A stretch of DNA of 60,000 bases from positions 5,458,001 through 5,518,000 of the forward strand of contig NC_045148.1 of the NCBI RefSeq assembly GCF_008831285.2, in the 5' to 3' direction. Positions 47,370 to 57,769 of the stretch are shown here, one piece after another. Source of the stretch: Nymphaea colorata. Taxonomy: Eukaryota; Streptophyta; Magnoliopsida; Nymphaeales; Nymphaeaceae. Within the stretch, counting starts at the first letter, position 1, and each line of letters begins with the position of its first letter. The position numbers and the translations under genes were made by a program. The notes below the pieces were generated by a model. It did no database searches and was not told the origin of the DNA. It was given only the letters and a program-made list of their open reading frames with translations.

Positions 47370-49192
47370 TATATGCACGTGAAACCTCTTATTAAAACTT
47401 AGTTTTCTTCTCCAAAATCAGGTTCGAAAACACTGCCAAACTAGTCTTAAAGAAAGAAAACATTCATTTTCGTCCTTGTCCATTTCAGTAATACATGCAT
47501 ATTAGGGATGGTTGGATTCTCTGAAATCAGACCTTCATCTTATGAAATCTAGCTTAAAAATTCAAAATTTAAGCTATTTTAATGATGTTTTTCAGTCATG
47601 GATTGGCTACTTTTCATAGAATAGAGAAAGTTCTAGTTTCAATCAAATCAACATTCTAATACACATTTCTTGGGGTTCTTGGTTTCATTCATGAATTTCA
47701 CATTTACAAGGGATTAATTCATATCCCAAAATATTGCAAAATCTTATCCATAAACCTAATTTTCATATCTTCCAAGAGAGGAAATCAAATATACTGAAAT
47801 CTTCCAAAGAATGATGAATCTTTTGGCATAAACCTAACAACTGATTTGGTTTTAGGGAAGAAAGATTTTTAAAACATTGAAGGGGAATGAGAACATGTTC
47901 TCAAGAGGAAGATTCTTCTTGTTGGTATAAATTTTATGGCTATTTTGAGACAAAAGTAGATGTTGTCCATGTTTTCCATATATTTTGAAGATTTATTTTA
48001 ATATCATTTACATGATTTTCATCATTTTGATGATTTTATATCAAGTCTGTAGTTTGTAGACTCCACCTCTAACTTTTGTGCCTAATAATATGTCAAGCAC
48101 ACTTAGAGAAAGCCTTGCATTTCAATTAAAAATCAATCTTTGTATGTGTGGATATAAAATTAATGTTTGTGTTCAATAAATGTTCAGAGATTATGAGAGA
48201 GGGAAAAATGAATGTCTTATATAGTTTGTCTTTTCCTTCATGCATTCAACACAAATTCAATCAAACTGCATACATCTACATTCTCAAGAAATTAAGTGAT
48301 CCTATTTGAAATTACAAAAAGTGAGCTAGTCATATTGCAATAAGAATGAGGAAATCTCATTTTGTTTCAAAAGAAAACACAAACACCATGTCCTTAATTT
48401 GGCCAAAACATGTTTGAAAAAACATGTTTTCTAACATTTTGAAATCTTCATTTCACCAAAAGAAAAAGTTCAACTTGCTCCAATCTTTTGTCCAAAATCA
48501 ATATATTTGCTAGTGAACTTAGCCATTTTTTCAAAAACTTGGTCACAAGTTGACGTCAATTTCTATCCAAGATCGTGTATTGATCTTAAGTTCACAATCA
48601 AGAACTAGTTCTCCACCTCCAAAATCCCAAAATTTTCATTCAAATTTCCAATTTTTTTATCTAATATTCTAATTCAAAATTGCCAAAATTATCAAGCAAA
48701 ACTCCAAAATCTTGGGTGAAAGCAACGATCTAAGTCAATTTTCAATACCCTTGCCATTTTGAAATCCAATTCAAATGGCACATTTGTTTACCAAAACAAC
48801 GCTCTCCAATTTAAACCTTGTTTAATTTTCCAATTCTGTTCAAATAATTTACCCTATTTCTCAAAAACAAGTTGAATTTTCAAATAACTTACCAAAATAA
48901 GTTTAGTTTTCAAACAACTGATCGAAATTCCTTTCAATTTACCTAAAACAAGCATAGGAATTGCTTGTTCAAAACCAAGTTGAAAATGAATTTTCAATTT
49001 CAGTTACAACCCTTTATGCACAAGCATATAGGATTGCATCAAATGACTTGTATATGATCCAATAAATACTTAGATCTTGGTCTGATTGCCCTTGTTAAAG
49101 GCGACAAGAACAGTTAAACACCATACCGACGAGTAGATCCCTTTCTCTTGAAATTTGCTTCAAAACCTTATTTGAAATTTTGCTCCCTCGCA

Positions 49193-49399
49193 TAACTTTC
49201 TGCACTCAATCGACACTGAGGCCAAAAAGGGTGCAAACACAATGACATTCTCTTTGTGATGCCCTATGGCGGACATCATAAACACACATGACCAAAGCAT
49301 GTTATTTATTCCATCTAATTTCACAATAGAACCATAAGAAACGGAATTGCTTGAGGTCCTATGCTTATATTGCATCTCAGTTTTTCCTTTGTTAGCCAT
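49193..49399 (-). pseudogene. Copia gag N-terminal segment
   Basis: MANKGKTEMQYKHRTSSNSV then SIVKLDGINNMLWSCVFMMS matches the copia gag opening, where an LDG-N-LW-x(n)-F pattern is typical. The frame runs into the right end of the solo LTR after about CRKLC. The ATG at 49399 is about 590 bases from the primer-binding site. Confidence 0.75.
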
Positions 49400-49790
49400 A
49401 GAGGAAAAACCAACAATATCATCCTAGTCCAATAACAAGGATGCATGTTGGCAAAATCAAGGAAACAGTATGCGACAAATGCTACAAGGGCAGATCAAAC
49501 TAGACAATAGATTTTCCAATATCAACAAGCAAGAACTTCAAAGGAAAAACAATCCCCCAATTTCTGCCCAATAAAATAGTCAATCAAACTGCCATACAAT
49601 AAGAACAATACCACATTTTACTAGAAATTAGACCAGCATTATGAAGATCCACAATCAAACGGATAAAAATGTACAAGAGATGCCCAAACGTGCAGCCATT
49701 CTTCCACAGTCAAGTAAAAAATAAAAAAAAATGCCTACCACATATTCCCACAAATCCCACCAGTTGCCCACAGTCCATGAGATCCACAGT

Positions 49791-49833
49791 GGGAACCTAA
49801 TCACTCATACTTCTCATGGGTGTTTAGGTTCCC
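49791..49833. repeat. Short hairpin in copia leader
   Basis: Perfect 10-base arms GGGAACCTAA and TTAGGTTCCC around a 23-base loop. Confidence 0.8.
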
Positions 49834-49985
49834 TCTCCATGCTGCTCCACAATCTCTCATTCAGTGGAAAGAGAAAAAAGGAGGAAGTGTAGAGGAATAT
49901 GGAAGGTAGAAGGAGATGGGAGAGATGAGGAAGGAGGATGACAAAAAATCACCCCAGCCACCCGCGAAGAGTGATGGATGACGCT

Positions 49986-49998
49986 GGCTTTGATACCA
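49986..49998 (-). other. Primer-binding site of the minus-strand copia element
   Basis: On the minus strand, TGGTATCAAAGCC directly follows TGTAACA, the end of the LTR. It matches the initiator tRNA-Met type site with one change. Confidence 0.75.
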
Positions 49999-50200
49999 TG
50001 TTACAGCCGACCACTTTTGGAGATAGAAAAGTTATTAATTACTACCCTAATCTCCATAATAAAGAGATTAGGGCTGTGGTAAAGGCTTACAGAGAGCATC
50101 AACAAAATATAACAAAAAGATTAAACAGAACTAATTTTTAAATAATAAAACAACCACCTAACAACTTAAAGCTTTCTAATTCCAACTGTTACAATTAACA
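49999..50200 (-). repeat. Putative 5' LTR of the minus-strand copia element
   Basis: On the plus strand it runs from TGTTACAGCC to AATTAACA, so on the minus strand it starts TGTTAATT and ends GGCTGTAACA against the primer-binding site. About 202 bases. The outer boundary is inferred from the TG...CA ends only. Confidence 0.5.
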
Positions 50201-51065
50201 ATATGAGTATGTCATGTACTTAGCTTAATGAGTTTTATAATGTAAACATTCCCTTCATTCTAATGACTTATTTATTTCTTTCTAAAATCATTTGATTCAT
50301 AAAATTAACTTTAAGTAAAAAGCAGATGTAGATTTTCTAACTACAAAAAATTGAGAATAGAGATGCCAATTGCTCACAAAAGTGTGGAATCAGCCCCAAT
50401 CAGTTTCATAATCCTCATAATCTGAACTTAAATTTAACTTCAAATTAATAGTGATCAGCCCCTTCTGAAGGCGGAATTAAATTCAACACATTAACATTAA
50501 GAACACAATTTAGAAACTAAAGGATGCAGTTTGCTATTGCAATTTGAGGGGAGATTGCATTACTCGTGGAGTAGGAAATAGACCCAACTAGGGCCTGCCT
50601 TAGGGTATTTCTCTTCCAACAGCAGCAAAATAGTGGTCAGTCCCACCAATTATTGAGTATTCTGATAATGAAAAAGTATTTAGATATGCTTGGTTTGATA
50701 CCTAAATCATATGATGACTACATTCCTTAGTAGGCAAAAGAAAACCTTTTGGACCCATGTTGTGCTATAGACTCTGATGGGTCTTGTCTGGGGACATGTT
50801 TGTAGTATGCTTGAGATGCGTAAAGCATCAATTTACCAAAAAGGGTGAACATTTTCTCTTGCTTTGACCTTGTCCCAAATAAAATTTGTACAAGTCCATG
50901 TAACCTAAAATCTAAAATTTTTTACTCCTTCAATGCCCTTATCTATAGTGCAACAAACTAGATTTAACATAGATACAACAAAGTTTAGAAGAATAGGTGG
51001 ATAAAAAGGTATATCTACTAATAAAATTAGTGATAACAAGGTTTGAAGCATGTCATTTATTTTCT
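50201..51065. other. No gene recognised
   Basis: AT-rich intergenic DNA with no recognisable frame. Confidence 0.45.
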
Positions 51066-51139
51066 TACATATACATAATCTATATATATGCACATATATG
51101 CATACATACATATACATACATACATACATATATATATAT

Positions 51140-51171
<32 letters not shown>

Positions 51172-51260
51172 GTATATGTACGTATATGTATGCATGTATT
51201 ATATGTCTAATGACACATATAATACATGCACACATATATATTATATATAAATACATATAT
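51066..51260. repeat. TA/CATA-rich simple repeat with perfect hairpin
   Basis: TATA, CATACATA and TATATG tracts. At 51191-51230 lies a perfect inverted repeat, TGCATGTATTATATGT and its complement around the loop CTAATGAC. Long frames here are low-complexity artefacts. Confidence 0.85.
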
Positions 51261-54194
51261 GAAAGTTGAAATCAGCTGGCTACCTCTATGCCAGATGGCT
51301 ATTTTTTATTTTTTGTTGTTAAATACTATCATAAAAGCACATTCTATTGCTAAAAATCATGTCCAAGCAACTGGTCATCGTCAATGCACCTTTTGTGGTG
51401 GTTTTAAAGGTACAAAATTTGTAAAAACCCATCCGGCTACAATCAGACAGCCGGGTGACTTCAAAATATATGCATATATAAAATCGCAAGGGATATATTG
51501 CCCCATCCGACGTATCAAATGAATGGAATGATCAACAGCCATCATTACATTTGAAAAAAAAAAAAAGAACTAACTCCTTCACGTTTTTAGGTTAAACAAT
51601 ATATCCCATATATTCTGCTAAACTTGACTTAAAATCACATCTCTACAAGTCATTTCTTTCTTGTCGAGACACCACGGGCGCTATGCAGATTGGGGCCCGA
51701 CTAGCACTGGTTTATTCATGTAACATTTTCTTTATGCAGCATCCATAGGTACAACCAAAACATCAACAATATAAATGACTCAGGTGCTGGCAGTAGACTT
51801 AGAGATTAGTTGTTGTCTTCCTCCATTGAACCAATTTTAAAAGGATAAATTGAAGGGCTGTTCTCCCAAATATTGTGGCAGGGGAATGGGTCAGTCATAA
51901 ATAGGCATGCCCAAATGAGACAAAACAGAAACAATAACAACAAATGACCAAAAACCTAAGTGACTAGTATTGGCCTACTTAGCCTCACCTTATTTCTATC
52001 CGCTGCTGTTGTACCATGGTCCCAAAAGTGATCAGTACTGCAGAAGCAGTGGGCTTTTTTTAGACTCTATTGACAGCCAGGCTGGCTTCATGGCTAACCC
52101 TTATGCATGCAGCTTCTATGGCAACCCGGGGACTCATTGTTGTGGCTACATGTGTTAACCTGCTGGGATATTTGACATGTCGACATACATTTGACACGTC
52201 TTTATGGTGGAACTCCACCAAGGACAACTTGAATTTAGTATCTACATATCACTTTGATAAGTTGCCAAAAATCAGCTATTTGATCATGAGTTGACAAGAT
52301 TACACGTAAATGACAAAATTTTTCTTTTAATTTCCCTTTTTCTTTTTAACAAAAGGATTAAGATTCAACACAATTGAAACCTTTCTGAGGTGTTGTTGAG
52401 AATGAATGTTCTAGCAAATGCATGTTTCTCATATTTAGTTGCAACAAAGTTAGTGTCATTATGATGGAACAAAATATTGAAAAATAAGTAAAATTGAACA
52501 TAGTGGCAAAACCTTTAGAGGGTTCATGTTTTCCATTGTCTTGCAGAAACTACCTATGTAAGATCCCTCAGCTGAAATTGAAATGAAAAATTAATAAATA
52601 AAAGTACAATAGAGAGACATGAGAAGAATATGTCATGCCTTAAAGATTACGCAATACTAAGACCAAAGTAATACATTTGCTTCAGCAATTTTAAGAATCA
52701 CTCTTTTGCCTCTAAAAATGTTAATGGTGATCAGAAAGCATGGCATTCATCATGAACGTAGATGGATACCAATGCCAACACCAATATATACACATATTAA
52801 ATATCAAACACTAGACTTTTAAAGGTACCTCATTCTGTTGCTTGTCAACCAAATGCAAAGGTTGTATATTTGAACAGTTGCAACCACAATGAAATAGTGA
52901 CAAGCAATCCCCTACCCAGAAGGTTGTCCTAGGTTATTTGAATAAGGTTGACCAGCAATACAAATAAAAGGCAGTATGCTTTTTCTCCCTTTCGACTCAA
53001 TTTTCTTTTATTGGTATTGCCTAATAGAGATATTTTCAGTATTAGAAAAAGCTATGAAACAGAGTAGTGGAAATGGCACAGATTTGAATTTTTTTGGATC
53101 ACTGACTCAAGTTCTTGAATCTGTGATTTCTAACAAAGATTTGAAACACTACAAGTTTGTATCCTTTTTATCAAACAAAGCTTAAGATGCCAAACATATA
53201 GAATAAATTAAAGTAAACGTTGACTTTGAGAGCAGCAATTCTATTGGGACTAGCTATTCTTGATCTCGATTTCTTTGTTGAGGTTTTAATTCCCTGAAAA
53301 TTACAGTGGTTTCTTTTTTTTTTTTTTTTTCTCCATGGTAAACCGCAATATGTTCAAGATCTTTGTGTGCTTGTCACTTTGAAGTAAGCCTCACTTCATT
53401 ATAGTGTTTTTTAATGCAATTTTTTTTCTTCCAACAAGGAAATAGTTTCTGAAGATTTTCACATTCTAAATTGAATCAAATATTTATAAAGACTATTATG
53501 AAAAAAATTGTAGCAACTTTTATGTTTGAAATTAAAATTTGTTATAAAGAGAGAGAGTGTGTGTTTTAAAGTGGTTCAGTGTTTGTCTACAAACACTATC
53601 CTCTCTTTCATTATAATTTTCAGTACTTTCTTTTCGAGAGAGGTTTCCACTATTTATAAGAAAGTGTACAAGAAGAATGGTTTCCAACAGTGTTACATGG
53701 AGGATATGTTTAGTGTTTATAGGAGTTGAAAATGAACCATTGTGGGTTCCCAAGATCCCTTTTTTCAAAAAAGATAGTCATAGGGTTTTCTTTTCTCTTG
53801 TTCTCAATGCCATTGTCATTTGGGTGCACGACTTGTGCCTACATTTTTGTGATTTTCTTTATTTCCTTTCATAATTCTAAGTTTGACCTCTCTCTCTCTC
53901 TCTCTAGAGTTTGTATGAATGTATATATATATCCAGGGAATAATTTGTTCCACTGGGGCTTAACATGTAAGTTGAATTTAAGAATCCTAAAGGAATTAGA
54001 CAACTGATTTAAAAAACATATAAAAGTTTTATCTACATATTTAAAGAATATCATGTTTTATAAATTAAAAATGTTTTATAAAAAGATCACATGCATACGT
54101 GTGATGTCTTTTTTTGTGAAAAATGAGTAGAAAATGATCAAGATGGCTGCAATAGAACTAATTCCATGTGGTCCTTTCGTGTGTGCGTATTGCC

Positions 54195-54240
<46 letters not shown>

Positions 54241-54711
54241 ATCTTTTTCTTGCGTCGCCATTTGAGTGGGAAAGTGCAGGTATGTGTCAAGGGAAGAAAT
54301 AAGCTAGACATCTGATAGCAAAGCAGTGCAATTCCACAGAAGAAGAGAAAAAAGCATGCTAGATATAAGAATCAAAAGAAAGCTTCACCCTACATATATC
54401 TTGCGTCTGAGTAATAACTCTTATCTACTGAAGAAGGGAAATGTGATATTGTTTTAATTCCTTCCACATTCACCTTTTATATGGAATCCAATCTTATGTG
54501 TATTTGTTCTGCAAATCTATTGTAATACATCAAATGCTTTAGATAACAGATATCTTTTCTTTTCTAAATAAATATAATTCTTGATCTGTCAAAGATATCT
54601 GACAAGAATGGCAAGCAACGATTCTACAGAGATGATTTGGATGGCAGGTAAGGAAGTAAGGGATCTGGTTACAGTTATAGACCCGTCTTTCTATCTCTAG
54701 TTTCTACATCT
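51261..54711. other. Intergenic stretch, no gene recognised
   Basis: Frames at 51226-51522, 51970-52158 and 52976-53185 have no recognisable family. The last (SVLEKAMKQSSGNGTDLNFF) looks protein-like and could be an exon remnant. Includes a T17 run near 53315-53331, a (CT)n tract at about 53890-53906 and an (AT)n run at 54199-54238. Confidence 0.4.
54199..54238. repeat. (AT)n microsatellite
   Basis: About twenty AT units, some 600 bases upstream of the CAF1-like gene. Confidence 0.95.
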
Positions 54712-54737
54712 CTCCCCCTCTCCCTCTCTCTCTTCAA
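54712..54737 (+). promoter_or_regulatory. Pyrimidine-rich patch upstream of the CAF1-like gene
   Basis: A CCCCCTCTCCCTCTCTCTCTTC tract about 100 bases before the start codon. Pyrimidine patches near the transcription start are common in plant promoters and 5' leaders. A weak TATA-like TAAATAAATATAA lies at about 54564-54576. Confidence 0.4.
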
Positions 54738-54823
54738 AGAAAACTAAAAGGGCTACAGTTTTGCTGCAACTAAGATATTGTCTACCTCTTTGCCTCTCTG
54801 CAATATCATTCTTGCTTGAGTGC

Positions 54824-54895
54824 ATGAAGCCGCCATGTCCAACAACAGCGTCGTCATCAAGAGCGTCTGGAAAGACAACTTCGACGCCGAGATGA
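54824..54895 (+). other. Overlapping upstream ORF in the CAF1-like leader
   Basis: ATG at 54824 opens a 23-codon frame that overlaps the main start and ends at TGA 54893-54895 in a different frame. Its context (TGCATGA) is weak, so leaky scanning to the better GCCGCCATG at 54835 is likely if the leader includes it. Confidence 0.5.
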
Positions 54896-55701
54896 GAATC
54901 ATCAGGGAAAGGACCATGATTGATCATCCCTTCATTTCCCTCACCACCCGTCTTCTGCTATGCAGTGGGAGGATCCCTCCGGGAAATGTGTGGAACAACT
55001 CGGACATCAACTACGGAGTACTACTGCAAATCAACAACGTGTTTAGGAACATAGTGCAAGTGGGTGTTGCCTTGTGCGACAAACTAGGGAGGCTGCCACA
55101 CTGCAACGAGACCGGGAGGCCCTGCATATGGGAGTTCAACCTCATGCCCGTGGATGAATCAGCCAATAATCCTGAAATGGAGGGGTGCTTCTTGGACAAG
55201 TTCTGCAGTGGGGTCAAAGTTGAGCAGTTGAGGAGCCAGGGAATCCATCCGGAACGAATGGCCGCCGAGCTTTTGCACTGTAGCTCGCTCATGAAGGAGA
55301 AGATCAGTTGGGTGGTTTTCAAAGGCGCACTGGACTTTGCCGTTCTGCTGAGGTGGACAAAGGAAGGGGCTCAGGGCTTGCCGGATGAACAGAAGGAATT
55401 CTTTAAGCTGCTGGCTCATTACTTCCCGGTGTTCTACGACATGGCTGCGGTTATTGGCTTCGACCCGACGGCCGACGATGGAACAATCGACATCTCAGCC
55501 AAGTCAATTAATGTGTGGAGGGAGGACGTACCTCCTCACGGAGCAGCGTCTGACAGCTTCCTGGCATTGCAGATGTTCATGCGGATGAAGATGTTAAAAA
55601 AAGGCTGTGCCCTACTTGAGAAGAAGGCAAGGGTGCTCTATGGCATCACATCTGAACAGGAAGTTAACGCTGTTCCTACATTTAACAAGGCACCTTTTTG
55701 A
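54835..55701 (+). CDS. CAF1/POP2-like protein, probable pseudo-deadenylase
   Basis: Intact single-exon gene of 288 residues, the usual length of plant CAF1 (CCR4-associated factor 1) proteins, which are commonly intronless. CAF1 is the DEDDh 3'-exonuclease of the CCR4-NOT complex that removes mRNA poly(A) tails. Family features in order: VIKSVWKDNFDAEM (7-20), HPFISLTTR (31-39), NIVQVGVALCDKLG (72-85), CIWEFNLMP (97-105), LRSQGI (132-137), ISWVVFKGALDF (157-168), FYDMAAV (200-206), HGAASDSFLALQMF (235-248). D167, H235 and D240 fit catalytic positions. Motif I, normally MDTEFPG, reads LTTRLLL: Asp is T37 and Glu is R39, so metal binding and catalysis should be lost. The start at 54835 has a strong GCCGCCATG context; an upstream in-frame GTG is not needed. 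GC-richer than the DNA around it. Family is confident; loss of activity is inferred. Confidence 0.88.
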   Translation: MSNNSVVIKSVWKDNFDAEMRIIRERTMIDHPFISLTTRLLLCSGRIPPGNVWNNSDINYGVLLQINNVFRNIVQVGVALCDKLGRLPHCNETGRPCIWEFNLMPVDESANNPEMEGCFLDKFCSGVKVEQLRSQGIHPERMAAELLHCSSLMKEKISWVVFKGALDFAVLLRWTKEGAQGLPDEQKEFFKLLAHYFPVFYDMAAVIGFDPTADDGTIDISAKSINVWREDVPPHGAASDSFLALQMFMRMKMLKKGCALLEKKARVLYGITSEQEVNAVPTFNKAPF

Positions 55702-57769
55702 CCATTAGGCTCCCTAGTTCTCCAACAGCAGTCTCAAGTACTTTGGCAGTCATAATAGATTGTTATTGCTTAATAATTCTGCCTCAATTGGGGTATATTA
55801 ACAGAATACTATTTTACAGGTTCCATGAATCTGTACCAATTTTTGAACAGTTTCATTAAACAATAACAATTTATTGTTATTGCCAAACGACCTCTTAATG
55901 TCTTTCCTTTTGATTGCTTCTGCCAGTGTTTTTTTTGAGAGACATCATAAATGGTGGTGCATGCTGTCCTCTTTGGCATAGTTTTCTATGCACATAGAAC
56001 TCTACAAATTTTTGTACCTTCTGCATTTTATCTCTTTTTCAATATCGAGTGCTTACATGCATAGAAACCTAACTCTTGAATGCCTTTCATCTCCTTTTTA
56101 TAGGGAGCAGTTTTCATTTTCTTGTTAATTTCCAATTCACTTTGATCGGCTCTTCTATTTTCCTTTCTTTTTCAGTATATAATTTGGTCGGTTACTTTTC
56201 CTAATTAACTAGTCCATCTTAAAGAAAAAAAAAAAATTATCCTTGTTTATCTTTTAGCCGTCCATCATAGTAGATCAAATGGTCCGGATTAGATGGCTAG
56301 GTGACTCTAAAAAGCGAAAGTCGTCATTCAATTTTCCTATATATATATTAATATATATTATGAATTTCAGATAAAGTTAGGGACAAAATGTTTTTCACAC
56401 ATAAATTTCATTATTATTTTACATAAAATATTAATATTTCAACAACATGGAATGTTCATATTTCATGCTTTTGAAGATCATATTTTTTTCGTACCTTGCA
56501 TCCAAATTACATGGTAGATCATGTTTATAGCTTTCTTCCAAATTCCATGAATTACCAATTGAACTGAGAAAACCTCCACGCACAAATGAAGAAATATTGG
56601 GTAGAAATGAAGACTCCATTTTTAAGATCAGGAAGAAAAAGGACACACAGTGTACAGAGACAAACAAGAACACTAATCCATAACTTCTATGAAACTTTCC
56701 CTACAGAAAACAAAAAAGCACTATAAGGAAAAGAAACCATTACTGCCCACCTCCTATTTTCTAGGATGAAGTTGATATCATAAGAAGTAATGAGAATACC
56801 TAAAAACTAGTCAATGCATAAAGTGAAGACAGTGAAATAATCCATATGAACAAATTCAAGGATCTAATATTTGATGTTTTAGGTAGTTAACATTCAAAAT
56901 AGCTCAAAGTAAACCATCTTCATCAGAAGGGGACCACTTTCATTTGCAAGATCAAGGATGGTCTTTCGCAATCACCAAACCATTTTCAGAAGTCACACCT
57001 CATGAATCAGGAAGGTATACAATTAAAAGAAATATTGTATATGATGGCAAAGTTTCACAAATTCTACGTGGAAGAGAATTTTGATAGATATAGTTTTTCT
57101 CCATCCTATGAAAGTAAACTCAATGTTTGACCTATTAGGTGCTTCAAGATACATACTTGTTCAAAAAATAAAAGCAAATAGAAATATCATATAACCATAG
57201 CTACGAAGCACACTAATGCTTGCTGATTCCAAATCCAAAGATGACCTGCACTACAAGATGCGCTAGTTTTACTGAAGAGAGAAATTGAAATGGGGAGAAA
57301 TTTTGGAGAATACAAGAGGAAAACATGTTAAAAAGAAAAATTCAGGTGATTAGCTGAAAAAAGTAAAATTGGTTATGAACCCGACTTGTTGCAGTAGCAT
57401 GTGCCTTTTCTATGCATACGCATCTAAAGAACCGTGGAATGCAGGGAATTTTGAAGTGCATAAACTTCAACAACAGTAGAGACTTCTAAGTGCTTTATTA
57501 GTTTCTCCATTCTGTACAAAAGCAATGATGTTATCTATTGTACACAACAACGAAAAGAAAACACTGCATTTTTGAAGCAAAAAACAACCAAAAACTTCAA
57601 TGGAGTAATACAATTGTCCAAAGTTCATGAAACCAACAAGAGAGGCAACCAAAAAAATCATCAAGGATTCATTTCATCTGATTCCAAGACTAAGAGTCAG
57701 CCAACAATCTAATCAACTTCAAAAGGAGAATCAATACAAATATCTCAGTTGCACTGTGCAACATATGTA
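55702..57769. other. Downstream intergenic DNA, no gene recognised
   Basis: No frame with recognisable domains. No strict AATAAA was noticed just after the CAF1-like stop codon. It contains the 85-base dispersed repeat at 56255-56350. Confidence 0.5.
56255..56350. repeat. Dispersed 85-base repeat (inverted copy at 38550-38640)
   Basis: GGATTAGATGGCTAGGTGACTC followed by GAAAGTCGTCATTCAATTTT and a TATA run is the diverged reverse complement of 38550-38640. It lies about 550 bases downstream of the CAF1-like gene. Confidence 0.6.

Larger units (their letters stand above)
45010..49205 (+). repeat. Solo Tat/Ogre-type LTR inserted in copia gag
   Basis: It begins TGTTTACACCCCAAAATTTT, similar to the inverted end of the gypsy 3' LTR. 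Duplicated TATA boxes lie at 46369 and 46408, a (TA)n run at 47323, and near the right end is the conserved motif AAAGGCGACAAGAAC followed by ACCGACGAG and CCCTTTCTCT (49097-49147), matching 36018-36075. The exact right end is unclear (AAATTTTG at 49177-49184 is followed by a GCATAAC-like relic). No internal retrotransposon genes are present, so it is read as a solo LTR left by LTR-LTR recombination. Gag is split by it. Length about 4.2 kb. Confidence 0.7.
42909..50200 (-). mobile_element. Minus-strand Ty1/copia retrotransposon with nested solo LTR
   Basis: Read on the minus strand: putative 5' LTR (50200-49999), primer-binding site (49998-49986), leader, gag N-terminus (49399-49193), an inserted solo LTR (45010-49205), the rest of gag (45007-44172), protease (44175-43960) and integrase (43960-43032). 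RT and RNase H are missing. At the far end TGTTGTAGCAGACCACTTTTG (from 42909) resembles the LTR start TGTTACAGCCGACCACTTTTG at 49999, which would mark the 3' LTR, but similarity fades after about 35 bases. Frameshifts and stops throughout show it is inactive. Confidence 0.75.

Noticed and set aside
50905-51269. Tyr/Ile-rich frames on both strands
   Set aside because: Translations of TA/CATA simple repeats.
52976-53185. 69-codon frame with a protein-like centre
   Set aside because: No recognised family or splice context; left as a possible exon remnant.
54820-54834. Five-codon upstream extension of the CAF1-like frame from GTG
   Set aside because: A plant nuclear gene should start at ATG; the GCCGCCATG at 54835 fits the family N-terminus.
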